NCBI GenBank assembly: GCA_900546565.1
Contig: URDC01000036.1
Span: 1-16,661, forward strand
Reading direction: 5' to 3'
Length of the DNA: 16,661 bases
Source of the DNA: an uncultured Opitutales bacterium
GTDB taxonomy: Bacteria; Verrucomicrobiota; Verrucomicrobiia; Opitutales; Intestinicryptomonadaceae
Shown here: positions 1 to 7,052 of the stretch, one piece after another
How positions within the stretch are numbered: the stretch's first letter is position 1
Layout of the letters: every line of letters starts with the position of its first letter
Notes under the pieces: generated by a model
What the model was told of the DNA's origin: nothing
What the model saw: the letters and a program-made list of their open reading frames with translations, nothing else
Database searches by the model: none
Made by a program: the position numbers and the translations under genes

Positions 1-26
1 CTTTTTCCGTAAATATAAAGCAGAGG

Positions 27-45
27 CGCATTGCGAATGCAATCG
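27..45 (-). repeat. Variant copy of a short palindromic (REP-like) repeat
   Basis: Read on the minus strand this is CGATTGCATTCGCAATGCG. It matches the 20-nt repeat found twice near 6532 and 6738 (CGATTGGCTTCGCCAATGCG) at both ends and differs only around the stem top. The core forms a 5-bp hairpin (ATTGC, 4-nt loop, GCAAT; positions 30-43). It lies about 60 bp beyond the last gene of the efflux operon, in the opposite orientation to the two upstream copies. A second small hairpin (GTCTT-ATAA-AAGAC) sits next to it at 58-71. The similarity is seen directly; the idea of one repeat family is inference from three copies. Confidence 0.45.
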
Positions 46-81
46 CCGACGGTGCGCGTCTTATAAAAGACTCGTCGTCGA

Positions 82-100
82 AGCAAACGAGGCGTCCTCG
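82..100 (-). terminator. Weak candidate terminator of the efflux operon
   Basis: Seven bases after the outer-membrane factor stop codon, the minus strand has a 5-bp hairpin (CGAGG, ACG loop, CCTCG) followed by TTTGCTT. The stem is short and the T run is interrupted, so this is a weak intrinsic terminator at best. No better one is visible before the window edge; the true operon end may lie outside. Confidence 0.25.
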
Positions 101-106
101 CGGCTT

Positions 107-1708
107 TTAGTTAAGGGAGCCGACAGCATACGCAAGCTTCGCTATCGACGAGGCAAGCGTCGACTTTGCTAAAACCACCTGCTGACGCGCCGACGCCAAA
201 CGATTCTGCGAGTTGAGAAAATCCGTAATCGAGTTCACACCGCTTTCATAGCCCGCTTTCGTGGCATTGTAGGCTTCCAAGTTAGCTTCGACAGCGGCTT
301 CGGCACTGGCAAGCTGCTTGAATGCGCTCTTGTATAAATAATACGCACTCCAAATGTCGGACATAATCTTAATCTGCACCTGTTTGAGAATCTGGGCTTG
401 CGCGCGACGCTGCATTTTAGCGGAAATCAGGTCATACTTGCGGGCAAAACCCTCAAACAAACTCCAACTTATGCCGACCCCGACACGCAGGTCGTCTTGC
501 GCATTTCTGCCGTGCTCGGAGTAGTCGAGATACGTCGCCGAAGCAGTAGCCGAAATCTGCGGAAGGAATTTGCGCTTGGCAACATCAATGTCCATTTCCG
601 TCTTCTTCAAATTCGCATATGCGGCAAGGAGGTCCTGACGCGAACGCATCGCTTCGGCGAGCAGGTCGTCTATTTTGGCGTCGGTTTGCGAACTCGCGGG
701 AACTACAAAATCATCGCCGATTTTGAGCTTCGAGCTCACGCGCACACCAAGGGCTTGCGCAAGACCAGCGCGGGCAGTCTCGACCGACGCTTCGGAATTT
801 TGCAACGCATATTCTGCATTCTTCAAGTTCGCGAGCGCATTTAGCATATCGGGCTTGTTGCCCACACCCGAGTTGAAACGCTCGCGCGCGGAAAGATACG
901 CCGTTTGCGCATCTTCAATGTTGAGCTTTGCAGCCGCCACATTGCCGAGAGCCTCGAATAAGGAATAATATGCCAAATTGACATTCAAAATGACTTCCTG
1001 AACCGCGCGGTTGTATTCGAAGTTCGACGCAAAAAGCGCGGCGCGCGCCGATTCGACAGACGCCGAACGCTTGCCGAAGTCGCATAAGAGCCAGTTGATT
1101 TCGGCTGACGGCCCATAGCCCGTTTCATAATAACGCCCCATACGCAGCGCCGCACCGGCATAGCCCAAACTCGGCTTCGTGCGGGCGCGATAGACATTGC
1201 CCGAAACCGAAAGCTGCGGATAATACGCCGAATCCGCTTTGCCGACCGCCGCCGCCGCCGCTTTCGCATTAAACCAGCTTACGCGCGTGGCTGGATTGTT
1301 TTCGAGCGCAATGTCGATTAAGTCGGTAATTTGAAGCGGATTCCCCGCGTCGATTTTGTCGGAGGCTCTGACAAACTTGCCGCCATTGATAGCCGCCGAA
1401 CCTGCCTTAGCCACGCCAGAACCAGCCGCCCCACTGTTAGAAGCCGCAGACTTCGATTCAGCTTTTACTTCCACATCCGCCTTTTCGCCAGCTGTCCCGC
1501 CAGCTTTCGCAGTGCCTGCCTTTTCGCCTTCGACGTCAATCGAATGGTCGTGAATGTCCTTCGGCTCGACAAATTCGCGCGGCTGCGCATCGGCGGGAGC
1601 CTCCCAATAGACCGACGGCGTCTGCGCGGTTTCGTCGTCGACATTCACGCACGCGCCCAAAAGAGACGCCGAGCAAACCGCGCTTAATATAAAATACTTG
1701 TTTTTCAT
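107..1708 (-). CDS. TolC/OprM-family outer-membrane efflux lipoprotein
   Basis: This is the outer-membrane channel of a tripartite efflux pump, 533 aa from the chosen start. The N-terminus is a lipoprotein signal peptide with lipobox LGAC and Cys20 as the lipidation site, as in OprM/NodT-type factors. Residues about 125-533 carry the two outer-membrane efflux repeats; the first begins near the segment ITDLIDIALENNP, the second near 347-390 (RSRQDLLAAY, then KRKFLPQISA). Between Cys20 and the channel lies a roughly 100-residue linker rich in Ala, Lys, Glu and Gly (about 60-112), which is unusual. I chose the ATG at 1706-1708 because it gives a normal signal peptide; an ATG four codons earlier (1718-1720) is also possible. 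The gene starts 13 nt after the RND pump stop, so it is probably translationally coupled as third gene of the operon. No clear Shine-Dalgarno sequence precedes it. Confidence 0.9.
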   Translation of the reverse strand: MKNKYFILSAVCSASLLGACVNVDDETAQTPSVYWEAPADAQPREFVEPKDIHDHSIDVEGEKAGTAKAGGTAGEKADVEVKAESKSAASNSGAAGSGVAKAGSAAINGGKFVRASDKIDAGNPLQITDLIDIALENNPATRVSWFNAKAAAAAVGKADSAYYPQLSVSGNVYRARTKPSLGYAGAALRMGRYYETGYGPSAEINWLLCDFGKRSASVESARAALFASNFEYNRAVQEVILNVNLAYYSLFEALGNVAAAKLNIEDAQTAYLSARERFNSGVGNKPDMLNALANLKNAEYALQNSEASVETARAGLAQALGVRVSSKLKIGDDFVVPASSQTDAKIDDLLAEAMRSRQDLLAAYANLKKTEMDIDVAKRKFLPQISATASATYLDYSEHGRNAQDDLRVGVGISWSLFEGFARKYDLISAKMQRRAQAQILKQVQIKIMSDIWSAYYLYKSAFKQLASAEAAVEANLEAYNATKAGYESGVNSITDFLNSQNRLASARQQVVLAKSTLASSIAKLAYAVGSLN

Positions 1709-1721
1709 ATCGCACACCATT

Positions 1722-4700
1722 CTATTTTTCAGAGGGATTGTATATTTCGCCGCGGGCAAAGAACGGAATCTTGTCCAACACCCTGCGTTGCAGCCAGTCA
1801 AACCAGAGATAAATTACGGGCGTTATAAACAGCGTCACCACCTGCGAGAACACCAGACCGCCAACGACCACGACGCCCAGCGGAACGCGGCTTTCGGCGT
1901 CGGCTTCGCCCCAGCCGAACGCAATCGGCAGCATACCCATAAGGGCTGCAAACGTCGTCATAATAATCGGGCGGAAACGCTCCATACAGGCTTCGTGAAC
2001 CGCGTCGGCGGGCGACATACCGCTCGCCTCGCGCATAATCGCAAAGTCAATCATCATAATGCCGTTCTTTTTGACAATGCCCATAAGCATAAATATGCCG
2101 ATTGCCGAATAAATCGAAAGCTCCATATCGAAAAGCCACAAACTGCCCAGACCGCCGACAACTGCAATCGGCAACGCCGAAAGCACTGTGAGCGGGTGCA
2201 CATAGCTTTCGTAGAGAATGCCCAAAATCACATACATCACAAACAGCGCGACAAAAATCAGCAAAATCAGACTGTTCATAGTCTCGCGGAACGTGACGGC
2301 CTCGCCGATGAACGACCCCGAAACCGAGCTCGGCAAAATCTCCTTTGCTGCGGCATTCACCCAGCCTTCGACGTCGCCGATTGCAACGCCCTCTTTTAGG
2401 TCGAAGAAAATCGTCACCGACGGGAAGTTGTCGATGTGGTTTATGGCAATCGGCGCGAGCGTCGTTTTAGTCGTCGAAATCGATTCGAACGGAATCAGAT
2501 TCGAGAGCGAATACGCCGGATTCGGTTCCGCGCCGCCGCCCGCAAGCGTTCGCACAGGATACCCCGAAGTCAGCAGACTGTCCGCCGAAAAATTCAGAGC
2601 AAACAAATCTTCTTCGAAGTTGCGGTTCGACGCCTCCATAATCGACCAATATTGCTGGAACGGAGATTTTATCAAATAGTAATACAATTTAGCATACGCG
2701 TCCTTGAAGACGTTCGAGTAGTTGTTCATCGAAAGCCCCATCATCGCCGCCTTTTGGCGATACGGCACAAGCGAAATCTGCGGATTGTCCAAATACAAAT
2801 CCGTCTGGATGTTCGAGAACCAGTCGGCGCGGCGCGTCGAAAGCTTCGCCAGCAGCGCGCCCGCCGCCTGATAAAGCTCGTCCTGATTCATCGATGTCAT
2901 CGCAAAGGCGTATTGACCCTGCTGCGTGCTTGTCGCGCCCGTGGAAATCTTCAACGTCGGCTGCGGCTGGAACGCCGAAATCACCCCCGGTATCGACGCC
3001 ACGCGGTTGTTGATAGTCTCGGCAACCTGCGCAATCGGCGGACGCAGTTTTTTGTCCTCCAAAATGACGAACCCGAATCCCATATTCTGGTTGATGAACC
3101 CCGACACGCCCGAAACAAGCACAAAGTTTTTCACGCCGTCGGTCGTCTTGATGATGTTCTCGACGCGCTTTTGCACCTTTCCGACCTCTTCGGGCGACGA
3201 CTTCGTGTTCGTTATGAACACGCCTTCCATAAAGCCGCTGTCGCCCGTCGGGAAGAAAATCTGCGGAATTTGCGAGAAGAAAAACCACACGCCCCAGCAG
3301 CACGCCACAACCACGGCGAGCGTGAGCAAATTCTGCTTCAACATCCAACGCAGCGCGGGATTGTAGACGCGCAAAAACGCGCTTTCAAGCCCGAACGCAA
3401 TCTTCTCGAGCCCGCTTTTGTCGTCGAAATTCTTTGTGCGGCTGTGGATTACGCGCGAGCACATCATCGGCGTCAGCGTCAGCGACACCACGCCCGACAT
3501 AATCGTCGCCACGATAATCGTAATCGAAAACTCCTTGAATACGCGCCCCGTAATGCCGCTCATAAACACGAGCGGAATGAACACCGCCGCCAGCGACAGC
3601 GTCATGCTCAAAATCGTGAACGAAATCTCCTTCGCCGACTTGTAGGTGGCAATGCGCGGACTCTCGCCGAAGTCCTCCATTCTGCGCACAGTGTTTTCCA
3701 AAAACACAATCGCGTCGTCGACCAAAAATCCTATCGCCATCGTCAACCCCATCAGCGACAAATTGTTAATCGAGAAACCGAACGCATACATAAAAATGAA
3801 CGTCAGCAGAATCGAGAACGGCAGCGCGAACGTCGGAATCAGCGTATCCCTGAACCTTCCCAAGAACAGGAAAATCACAAATACCACCAGCACAAACGCA
3901 ATCAGCAGCGTTTCCTTCACGTCTTCTATGTTCGAAACAATCAGCTGCGAGCGGTCGTAAAATTCAAGAATTTTAATCGATTGCGGCAGTTCCTCCTCGA
4001 ACTTTTTCATCATCTTCTTGATGCCCGCAACCGTCGAAACCGCATTGCCGTCGGCGCGTTTTCTGATGCCCATCGCGATTGCCGCATACGAGTCGTCGAT
4101 ATTCGAGCCCTTCGAGAAAATCGAGAAGTTGAGCGTATCGTATTGAATCGAGTTGACAGCCTTGGCAATGTCGCGCAAATAAATCGGAGAGCCGTCCTTG
4201 AACCCGATAACGAGATTCTCATAGTCCTCCGCATTCGAAAGCTGCGTCTCCGGAAACAACACAAATTTCGACGAGGGTCCCTGAATGTCGCCCGTGCCCG
4301 TCATATTCGTCGAGACCGCGAGCGCGTTTTTAAGCTGCGTCATCGTGTAGCCGAGGTTGAAAAGCTTCTTCGTGTCGACCTCCACGCGCACCGCGCTCGG
4401 AGCGGCATAAATGTCGACCTTCGAGACGCCTTCAACCATATTCAGCTGTTGCGCCACCTGCGAGAACGCATAGTCGTAAAGCTTGCCCAGCGTCATCGAG
4501 TTCGACACCGCCGAAATAATGTAAATCGGCTCGTCGTTCGGGTTGTCCTTCGTGAACGACGGCGGCGAAGGCAGGTCGGACGGCAGACTTCCCATAGCCG
4601 TCTGAATCGCGCTCTGCACGTCGGTCGCCGCCGCGTCAATATTCTTGTTTAGCGAAAACTGCAACACCAGCGAACTCGACCCGAACGAGTTTCTACTCGT

Positions 4701-4982
4701 AATCATCTCAATCCCCGGAATCTGCATAAACTGCTGCTCCAAGGGTGAGGCGACATTAGACGCCATAACCGTCGGGTCCGCCCCCGGGTAGTTCACACTA
4801 ACCTGAATCACCGGATAGTCTACCCCGGGTAGATCGTTGACGGGCATTTGCAAATACGCAAACACGCCGAAAAACGCCGCCGCCAGCGACAACAACACCG
4901 TCATCACGGGGCGGTTTATGAAAGTGTCGGAAATCGAGCCGAACCCCTTTATGCTCTTTTCGTTTTTTTGCTCTTCGGACAT
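1722..4982 (-). CDS. RND efflux pump inner-membrane protein, MdtB/MdtC-like (HAE1)
   Basis: This is the proton-driven inner-membrane transporter of the efflux system, 1086 aa. It opens with a cytoplasmic segment and a first membrane helix (about 25-45), then the periplasmic porter domain with the MdtC-like stretches VDYPVIQVSVNYPGADP and SPLEQQF. Helices 2-6 follow from about 358. The proton-relay pair Asp422-Asp423 lies in GFLVDDAIVFLEN, and the partner Lys lies near 972 in MGIVKKNGIMMIDFA. The second half has ETMNS and LGILYESYVHPLT, typical of MdtB/MdtC. In E. coli MdtB and MdtC work together; here there is one pump gene, so a homotrimer is the simple inference. Around residues 790-830 it appears to have about 20 more residues than MdtC in the second periplasmic loop. 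It lies 109 bp after the adaptor gene; that gap holds a small hairpin (5025-5037) and an A/T-rich leader without a clear Shine-Dalgarno. Substrates cannot be read from the sequence. Confidence 0.95.
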   Translation of the reverse strand: MSEEQKNEKSIKGFGSISDTFINRPVMTVLLSLAAAFFGVFAYLQMPVNDLPGVDYPVIQVSVNYPGADPTVMASNVASPLEQQFMQIPGIEMITSRNSFGSSSLVLQFSLNKNIDAAATDVQSAIQTAMGSLPSDLPSPPSFTKDNPNDEPIYIISAVSNSMTLGKLYDYAFSQVAQQLNMVEGVSKVDIYAAPSAVRVEVDTKKLFNLGYTMTQLKNALAVSTNMTGTGDIQGPSSKFVLFPETQLSNAEDYENLVIGFKDGSPIYLRDIAKAVNSIQYDTLNFSIFSKGSNIDDSYAAIAMGIRKRADGNAVSTVAGIKKMMKKFEEELPQSIKILEFYDRSQLIVSNIEDVKETLLIAFVLVVFVIFLFLGRFRDTLIPTFALPFSILLTFIFMYAFGFSINNLSLMGLTMAIGFLVDDAIVFLENTVRRMEDFGESPRIATYKSAKEISFTILSMTLSLAAVFIPLVFMSGITGRVFKEFSITIIVATIMSGVVSLTLTPMMCSRVIHSRTKNFDDKSGLEKIAFGLESAFLRVYNPALRWMLKQNLLTLAVVVACCWGVWFFFSQIPQIFFPTGDSGFMEGVFITNTKSSPEEVGKVQKRVENIIKTTDGVKNFVLVSGVSGFINQNMGFGFVILEDKKLRPPIAQVAETINNRVASIPGVISAFQPQPTLKISTGATSTQQGQYAFAMTSMNQDELYQAAGALLAKLSTRRADWFSNIQTDLYLDNPQISLVPYRQKAAMMGLSMNNYSNVFKDAYAKLYYYLIKSPFQQYWSIMEASNRNFEEDLFALNFSADSLLTSGYPVRTLAGGGAEPNPAYSLSNLIPFESISTTKTTLAPIAINHIDNFPSVTIFFDLKEGVAIGDVEGWVNAAAKEILPSSVSGSFIGEAVTFRETMNSLILLIFVALFVMYVILGILYESYVHPLTVLSALPIAVVGGLGSLWLFDMELSIYSAIGIFMLMGIVKKNGIMMIDFAIMREASGMSPADAVHEACMERFRPIIMTTFAALMGMLPIAFGWGEADAESRVPLGVVVVGGLVFSQVVTLFITPVIYLWFDWLQRRVLDKIPFFARGEIYNPSEK

Positions 4983-5091
4983 AATCGAAGCTTCTTTAAA
5001 TTTTTATTTTCTTATTTTCTCGAAGCGGTAAAACCGCCACACACCGCGCCGTGCGCACACACACCTTCCGACGGTATCCCCGCTCTCGCCC

Positions 5092-6426
5092 TTATTTCGA
5101 AGCGTTCGCGCCGCTTTGCGCCTTCGCAGCCTCCGCCGACGCTTGCTCGACTTCCGCCTTTATGTTGCGCGCGCCCGCAACCGACGCCTGCTTCGCGGCT
5201 TTTGCAAAATATTCCGCGCGCATCTTGTCAGCAACCGCAGTCGCATTCTTCATAAATTCGAACATCTTCGCCTTGTCCAAAATCGGCTTTCCGTCTTCGC
5301 CGATAATTGCGCCGTCCTGAGTCGCGGCATAGACAAACGGCCCCGCCTGCAAACGCAGCTGGCTCACGCGTTCGGCGACTTTCGCGCCGACGGCAATTCC
5401 CTTTACCGCCCTAAGACCGCCATAAAGCGCACCCTTTTCGACCTGCTTTATCGCCATTGCGTAGACGCCGCCACTTACGGGCGTAGCTTCATAAACATAA
5501 AACCCGAGCGCGTTCATCTGGACGCAAATGTCGGGCACCAAAACATAGCCGTCAAGCTTCTGCAAATCGACGCGCACATTCACGGGCTGGTTCGGCCAGA
5601 ACAGATGCCCCGCGTTTTCGAGCCTGCCGCGCAACACCGCCGTGCCCGATTCATACCTGATTTTGTTCAGAACAACATCGACAACCGCTTTCGCCTTGCG
5701 CTGCGCCATACCGTCTTCAATGTAGGAAACCTCGACGTCGATTTTTCCGCCACCCGATTTCATCACATTCAAAATTTCGTGCAGACGCTGCGAAGGCACA
5801 ACAAAATCCACAAACAACTTGTCGACATTTTCAATCGTCGTTATAACCGACGTCCCCGCCGCAACGACATTGCCCGCGTCCGTGTTGAACATACCGACTT
5901 TGCCGTCAACGGGAGCCTTCACATCGCACCAGTCCAAATTTATCCTAGCCGTTTCGACCCCCGCTTTCGCAATCTCCACAAGCCCCTTGTCCACTTCGAC
6001 CTTTGCGACAAGCGCGTCAAACGTCTGCTTGTCCACATACCCGTCTTTTGCAAGCTTCCTGTTGCGCTCGACCGAAAGCTCGTCGATTTTAAGCTGAGCT
6101 TGCGCTTGACGCAGATTTCCCTTCGCTTCCAACAACGCCGCCGCAAACGGACGCTTGTCGATAACCGCCAGAACATCGCCCTTGCGGACATTCTGCCCCT
6201 GCTTGAAGTTGAGAGAAACAATCTGCCCCGACACCTGAGGAACAATGCTCACACTCGATTGCGACGCAATCGTACCCATCGTCGAAATGTATTCGCGAAT
6301 GTCCGCCTTCTCGGCTTGCGCAAGCTGCGCGGGCGTCGGCGGAATCGACATCTTCGCTTCCTCCTTCTTCTGACAGCCGACTAAAAACATCACAGCCGAC
6401 AACAAAACGATAATCTGCTTTTTCAT
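5092..6426 (-). CDS. Periplasmic adaptor (membrane-fusion) lipoprotein of the RND pump, AcrA/MdtA-like
   Basis: This adaptor bridges the RND pump and the outer-membrane channel in the periplasm; 444 aa from the chosen start. The signal peptide ends in lipobox LVGC with Cys18. Residues about 55-90 are the first half of the lipoyl (biotinyl-like) domain (IVPQVSGQIV, then GQNVRKGDVLAVID). Residues about 95-162 form the alpha-helical hairpin, and DVKAPVDGKVG near 168 closes the lipoyl domain; beta-barrel and membrane-proximal domains follow to about 360. I chose the ATG at 6424-6426 because it begins the signal peptide directly; an upstream in-frame extension would spoil it. The C-terminus carries an extra tail of about 75 residues (about 370-444), rich in Ala and Lys and probably helical, which usual AcrA proteins lack. 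It is the first gene of the operon. No Shine-Dalgarno and no convincing -35/-10 promoter could be picked out upstream. Confidence 0.92.
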   Translation of the reverse strand: MKKQIIVLLSAVMFLVGCQKKEEAKMSIPPTPAQLAQAEKADIREYISTMGTIASQSSVSIVPQVSGQIVSLNFKQGQNVRKGDVLAVIDKRPFAAALLEAKGNLRQAQAQLKIDELSVERNRKLAKDGYVDKQTFDALVAKVEVDKGLVEIAKAGVETARINLDWCDVKAPVDGKVGMFNTDAGNVVAAGTSVITTIENVDKLFVDFVVPSQRLHEILNVMKSGGGKIDVEVSYIEDGMAQRKAKAVVDVVLNKIRYESGTAVLRGRLENAGHLFWPNQPVNVRVDLQKLDGYVLVPDICVQMNALGFYVYEATPVSGGVYAMAIKQVEKGALYGGLRAVKGIAVGAKVAERVSQLRLQAGPFVYAATQDGAIIGEDGKPILDKAKMFEFMKNATAVADKMRAEYFAKAAKQASVAGARNIKAEVEQASAEAAKAQSGANASK

Positions 6427-6531
6427 ATCTGATATAATAGAACGGTTAAAAATTCCCCTTACTAAACCAAAACCCAAAACTCTACCCTCCTTCCCCTTTT
6501 TGTCAATTTTTTAAATGTTCCGAAAGTGGCA

Positions 6532-6551
6532 CGATTGGCTTCGCCAATGCG
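6532..6551 (+). repeat. Short palindromic (REP-like) repeat, copy 1
   Basis: The 20-mer CGATTGGCTTCGCCAATGCG contains a perfect 6-bp hairpin (ATTGGC, TTC loop, GCCAAT; 6534-6548). The identical 20-mer recurs at 6738-6757. Both copies have CCGAAAG upstream and TTAAAG downstream at different spacings, so a longer degenerate unit may be repeated. The copy is about 105 bp upstream of the adaptor gene start, in its possible promoter region. Confidence 0.6.
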
Positions 6552-6592
6552 TTTTGCTCTTGCATTAAAGTTTTACCTATTGACGGCGCGGG

Positions 6593-6686
6593 ATTGACTT
6601 TCAGTCAATAACCCCGCTTTGCCCCGCTGGGCAGGCTTCCATTACGGGGGCTTTGCCCCCGCGCGCGGATTACGCGTCCGCGTAAT
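6593..6686. repeat. Cluster of short perfect hairpins
   Basis: Three compact palindromes with 2- or 3-nt loops lie in under 100 bp. They are ATTGACT-TTC-AGTCAAT at 6593-6609, GGGGGC-TTT-GCCCCC at 6646-6660, and ATTACGCG-TC-CGCGTAAT at 6669-6686. The stems are unrelated in sequence, but each is perfect and tightly looped. Together with the REP-like copies on both sides they occupy most of 6530-6760. None is followed by a T run, so they are not obvious terminators. No reading frame of interest crosses the cluster. Function unknown. Confidence 0.6.
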
Positions 6687-6737
6687 ACCTCCGCGCTTCC
6701 CCCACTCTCCGAAAGCTTCACCTGTTCAAAAATACCT

Positions 6738-6757
6738 CGATTGGCTTCGCCAATGCG
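6738..6757 (+). repeat. Short palindromic (REP-like) repeat, copy 2
   Basis: This is an exact second copy of CGATTGGCTTCGCCAATGCG, in the same orientation as copy 1 and 206 bp from it; the hairpin is at 6740-6754. It is followed at 6758-6776 by another small inverted repeat (CTTTAA, 7-nt loop, TTAAAG). The two copies bracket the hairpin cluster. Confidence 0.6.
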
Positions 6758-6776
6758 CTTTAATTATCGGTTAAAG

Positions 6777-6803
6777 AAAAAAAAGGATTTTCCGAATGGA
6801 AAA
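6777..6803 (-). terminator. Candidate second intrinsic terminator downstream of smc
   Basis: On the minus strand a 6-bp hairpin (TTTTCC, ATTC loop, GGAAAA; 6788-6803) is followed by TCC and then eight T residues (6784-6777). The stem has only two G-C pairs and the 3-nt spacer is unfavourable, so it is weaker than the terminator at 6969-7000. It could stop read-through from smc before the efflux operon. Confidence 0.4.
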
Positions 6804-6866
6804 GACTTTTTACATTATTTGTAGGATTAGGACAACCGTGGGGGCTGAAAAACGGGCGAGGCGCGT

Positions 6867-6941
6867 GCTAAAAATCGCGGCTTTGCGAACCGAAGCATAC
6901 TTAGGTATGTGAGGTGAAGCGAAACCGATTTTTAGCCGTGA
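6867..6941. repeat. Foldback segment within the left arm, possible insertion
   Basis: The ends GCTAAAAATCG (6867-6877) and CGATTTTTAGC (6926-6936) form a perfect 11-bp stem. The centre has a second stem (GCATAC, TTAG loop, GTATGT; 6895-6910), and GGCTTTGC pairs with GCGAAACC between them with one mismatch and one wobble. GTGC lies immediately before 6869 (6865-6868) and immediately after 6941 (6942-6945), while the uninterrupted right arm has this tetramer once. That pattern fits insertion of a 73-nt foldback with a 4-bp target duplication; this is inference. Confidence 0.5.
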
Positions 6942-6968
6942 GTGCGCCTCCGAGGCAAATTTAAATAC

Positions 6969-7000
6969 AAAAAAAATGTTTCCCGACTGGGAAACATTTT
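6969..7000 (-). terminator. Intrinsic terminator of smc
   Basis: A perfect 12-bp stem (AAAATGTTTCCC against GGGAAACATTTT) with a 4-nt loop lies 52 bp past the smc stop. On the minus strand it ends in eight consecutive T residues, four of them in the stem. The plus strand lacks a T run beyond the stem, so the terminator is directional. It should end the alaS-smc transcript. Confidence 0.85.
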
Positions 7001-7052
7001 CAGGTAAATAATAAAATAATTTGCCTCGAAGGCGCACGCCCTCGCCCGTTTT

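Noticed and set aside
2436..4652. 738-codon plus-strand open frame antisense to the RND pump gene
   Set aside because: The protein is an Arg/His/Asn-rich mirror of the pump coding sequence with no fold signature. Long antisense frames are expected from the codon bias here; the same holds for 5116-6384, 9522-10763, 10826-12217 and 13502-14788.
6838..6850. GGGGGCTGA, resembling the 5' end of tmRNA
   Set aside because: No matching tRNA-like 3' end, tag reading frame or pseudoknots follow. The sequence runs straight into the palindrome arm.
6810..7037. 75-codon minus-strand open frame between smc and the efflux operon
   Set aside because: It starts with GTG inside one palindrome arm, runs through the terminator hairpin and the foldback, and its codons are fully constrained by these inverted repeats. 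No domain is recognisable.
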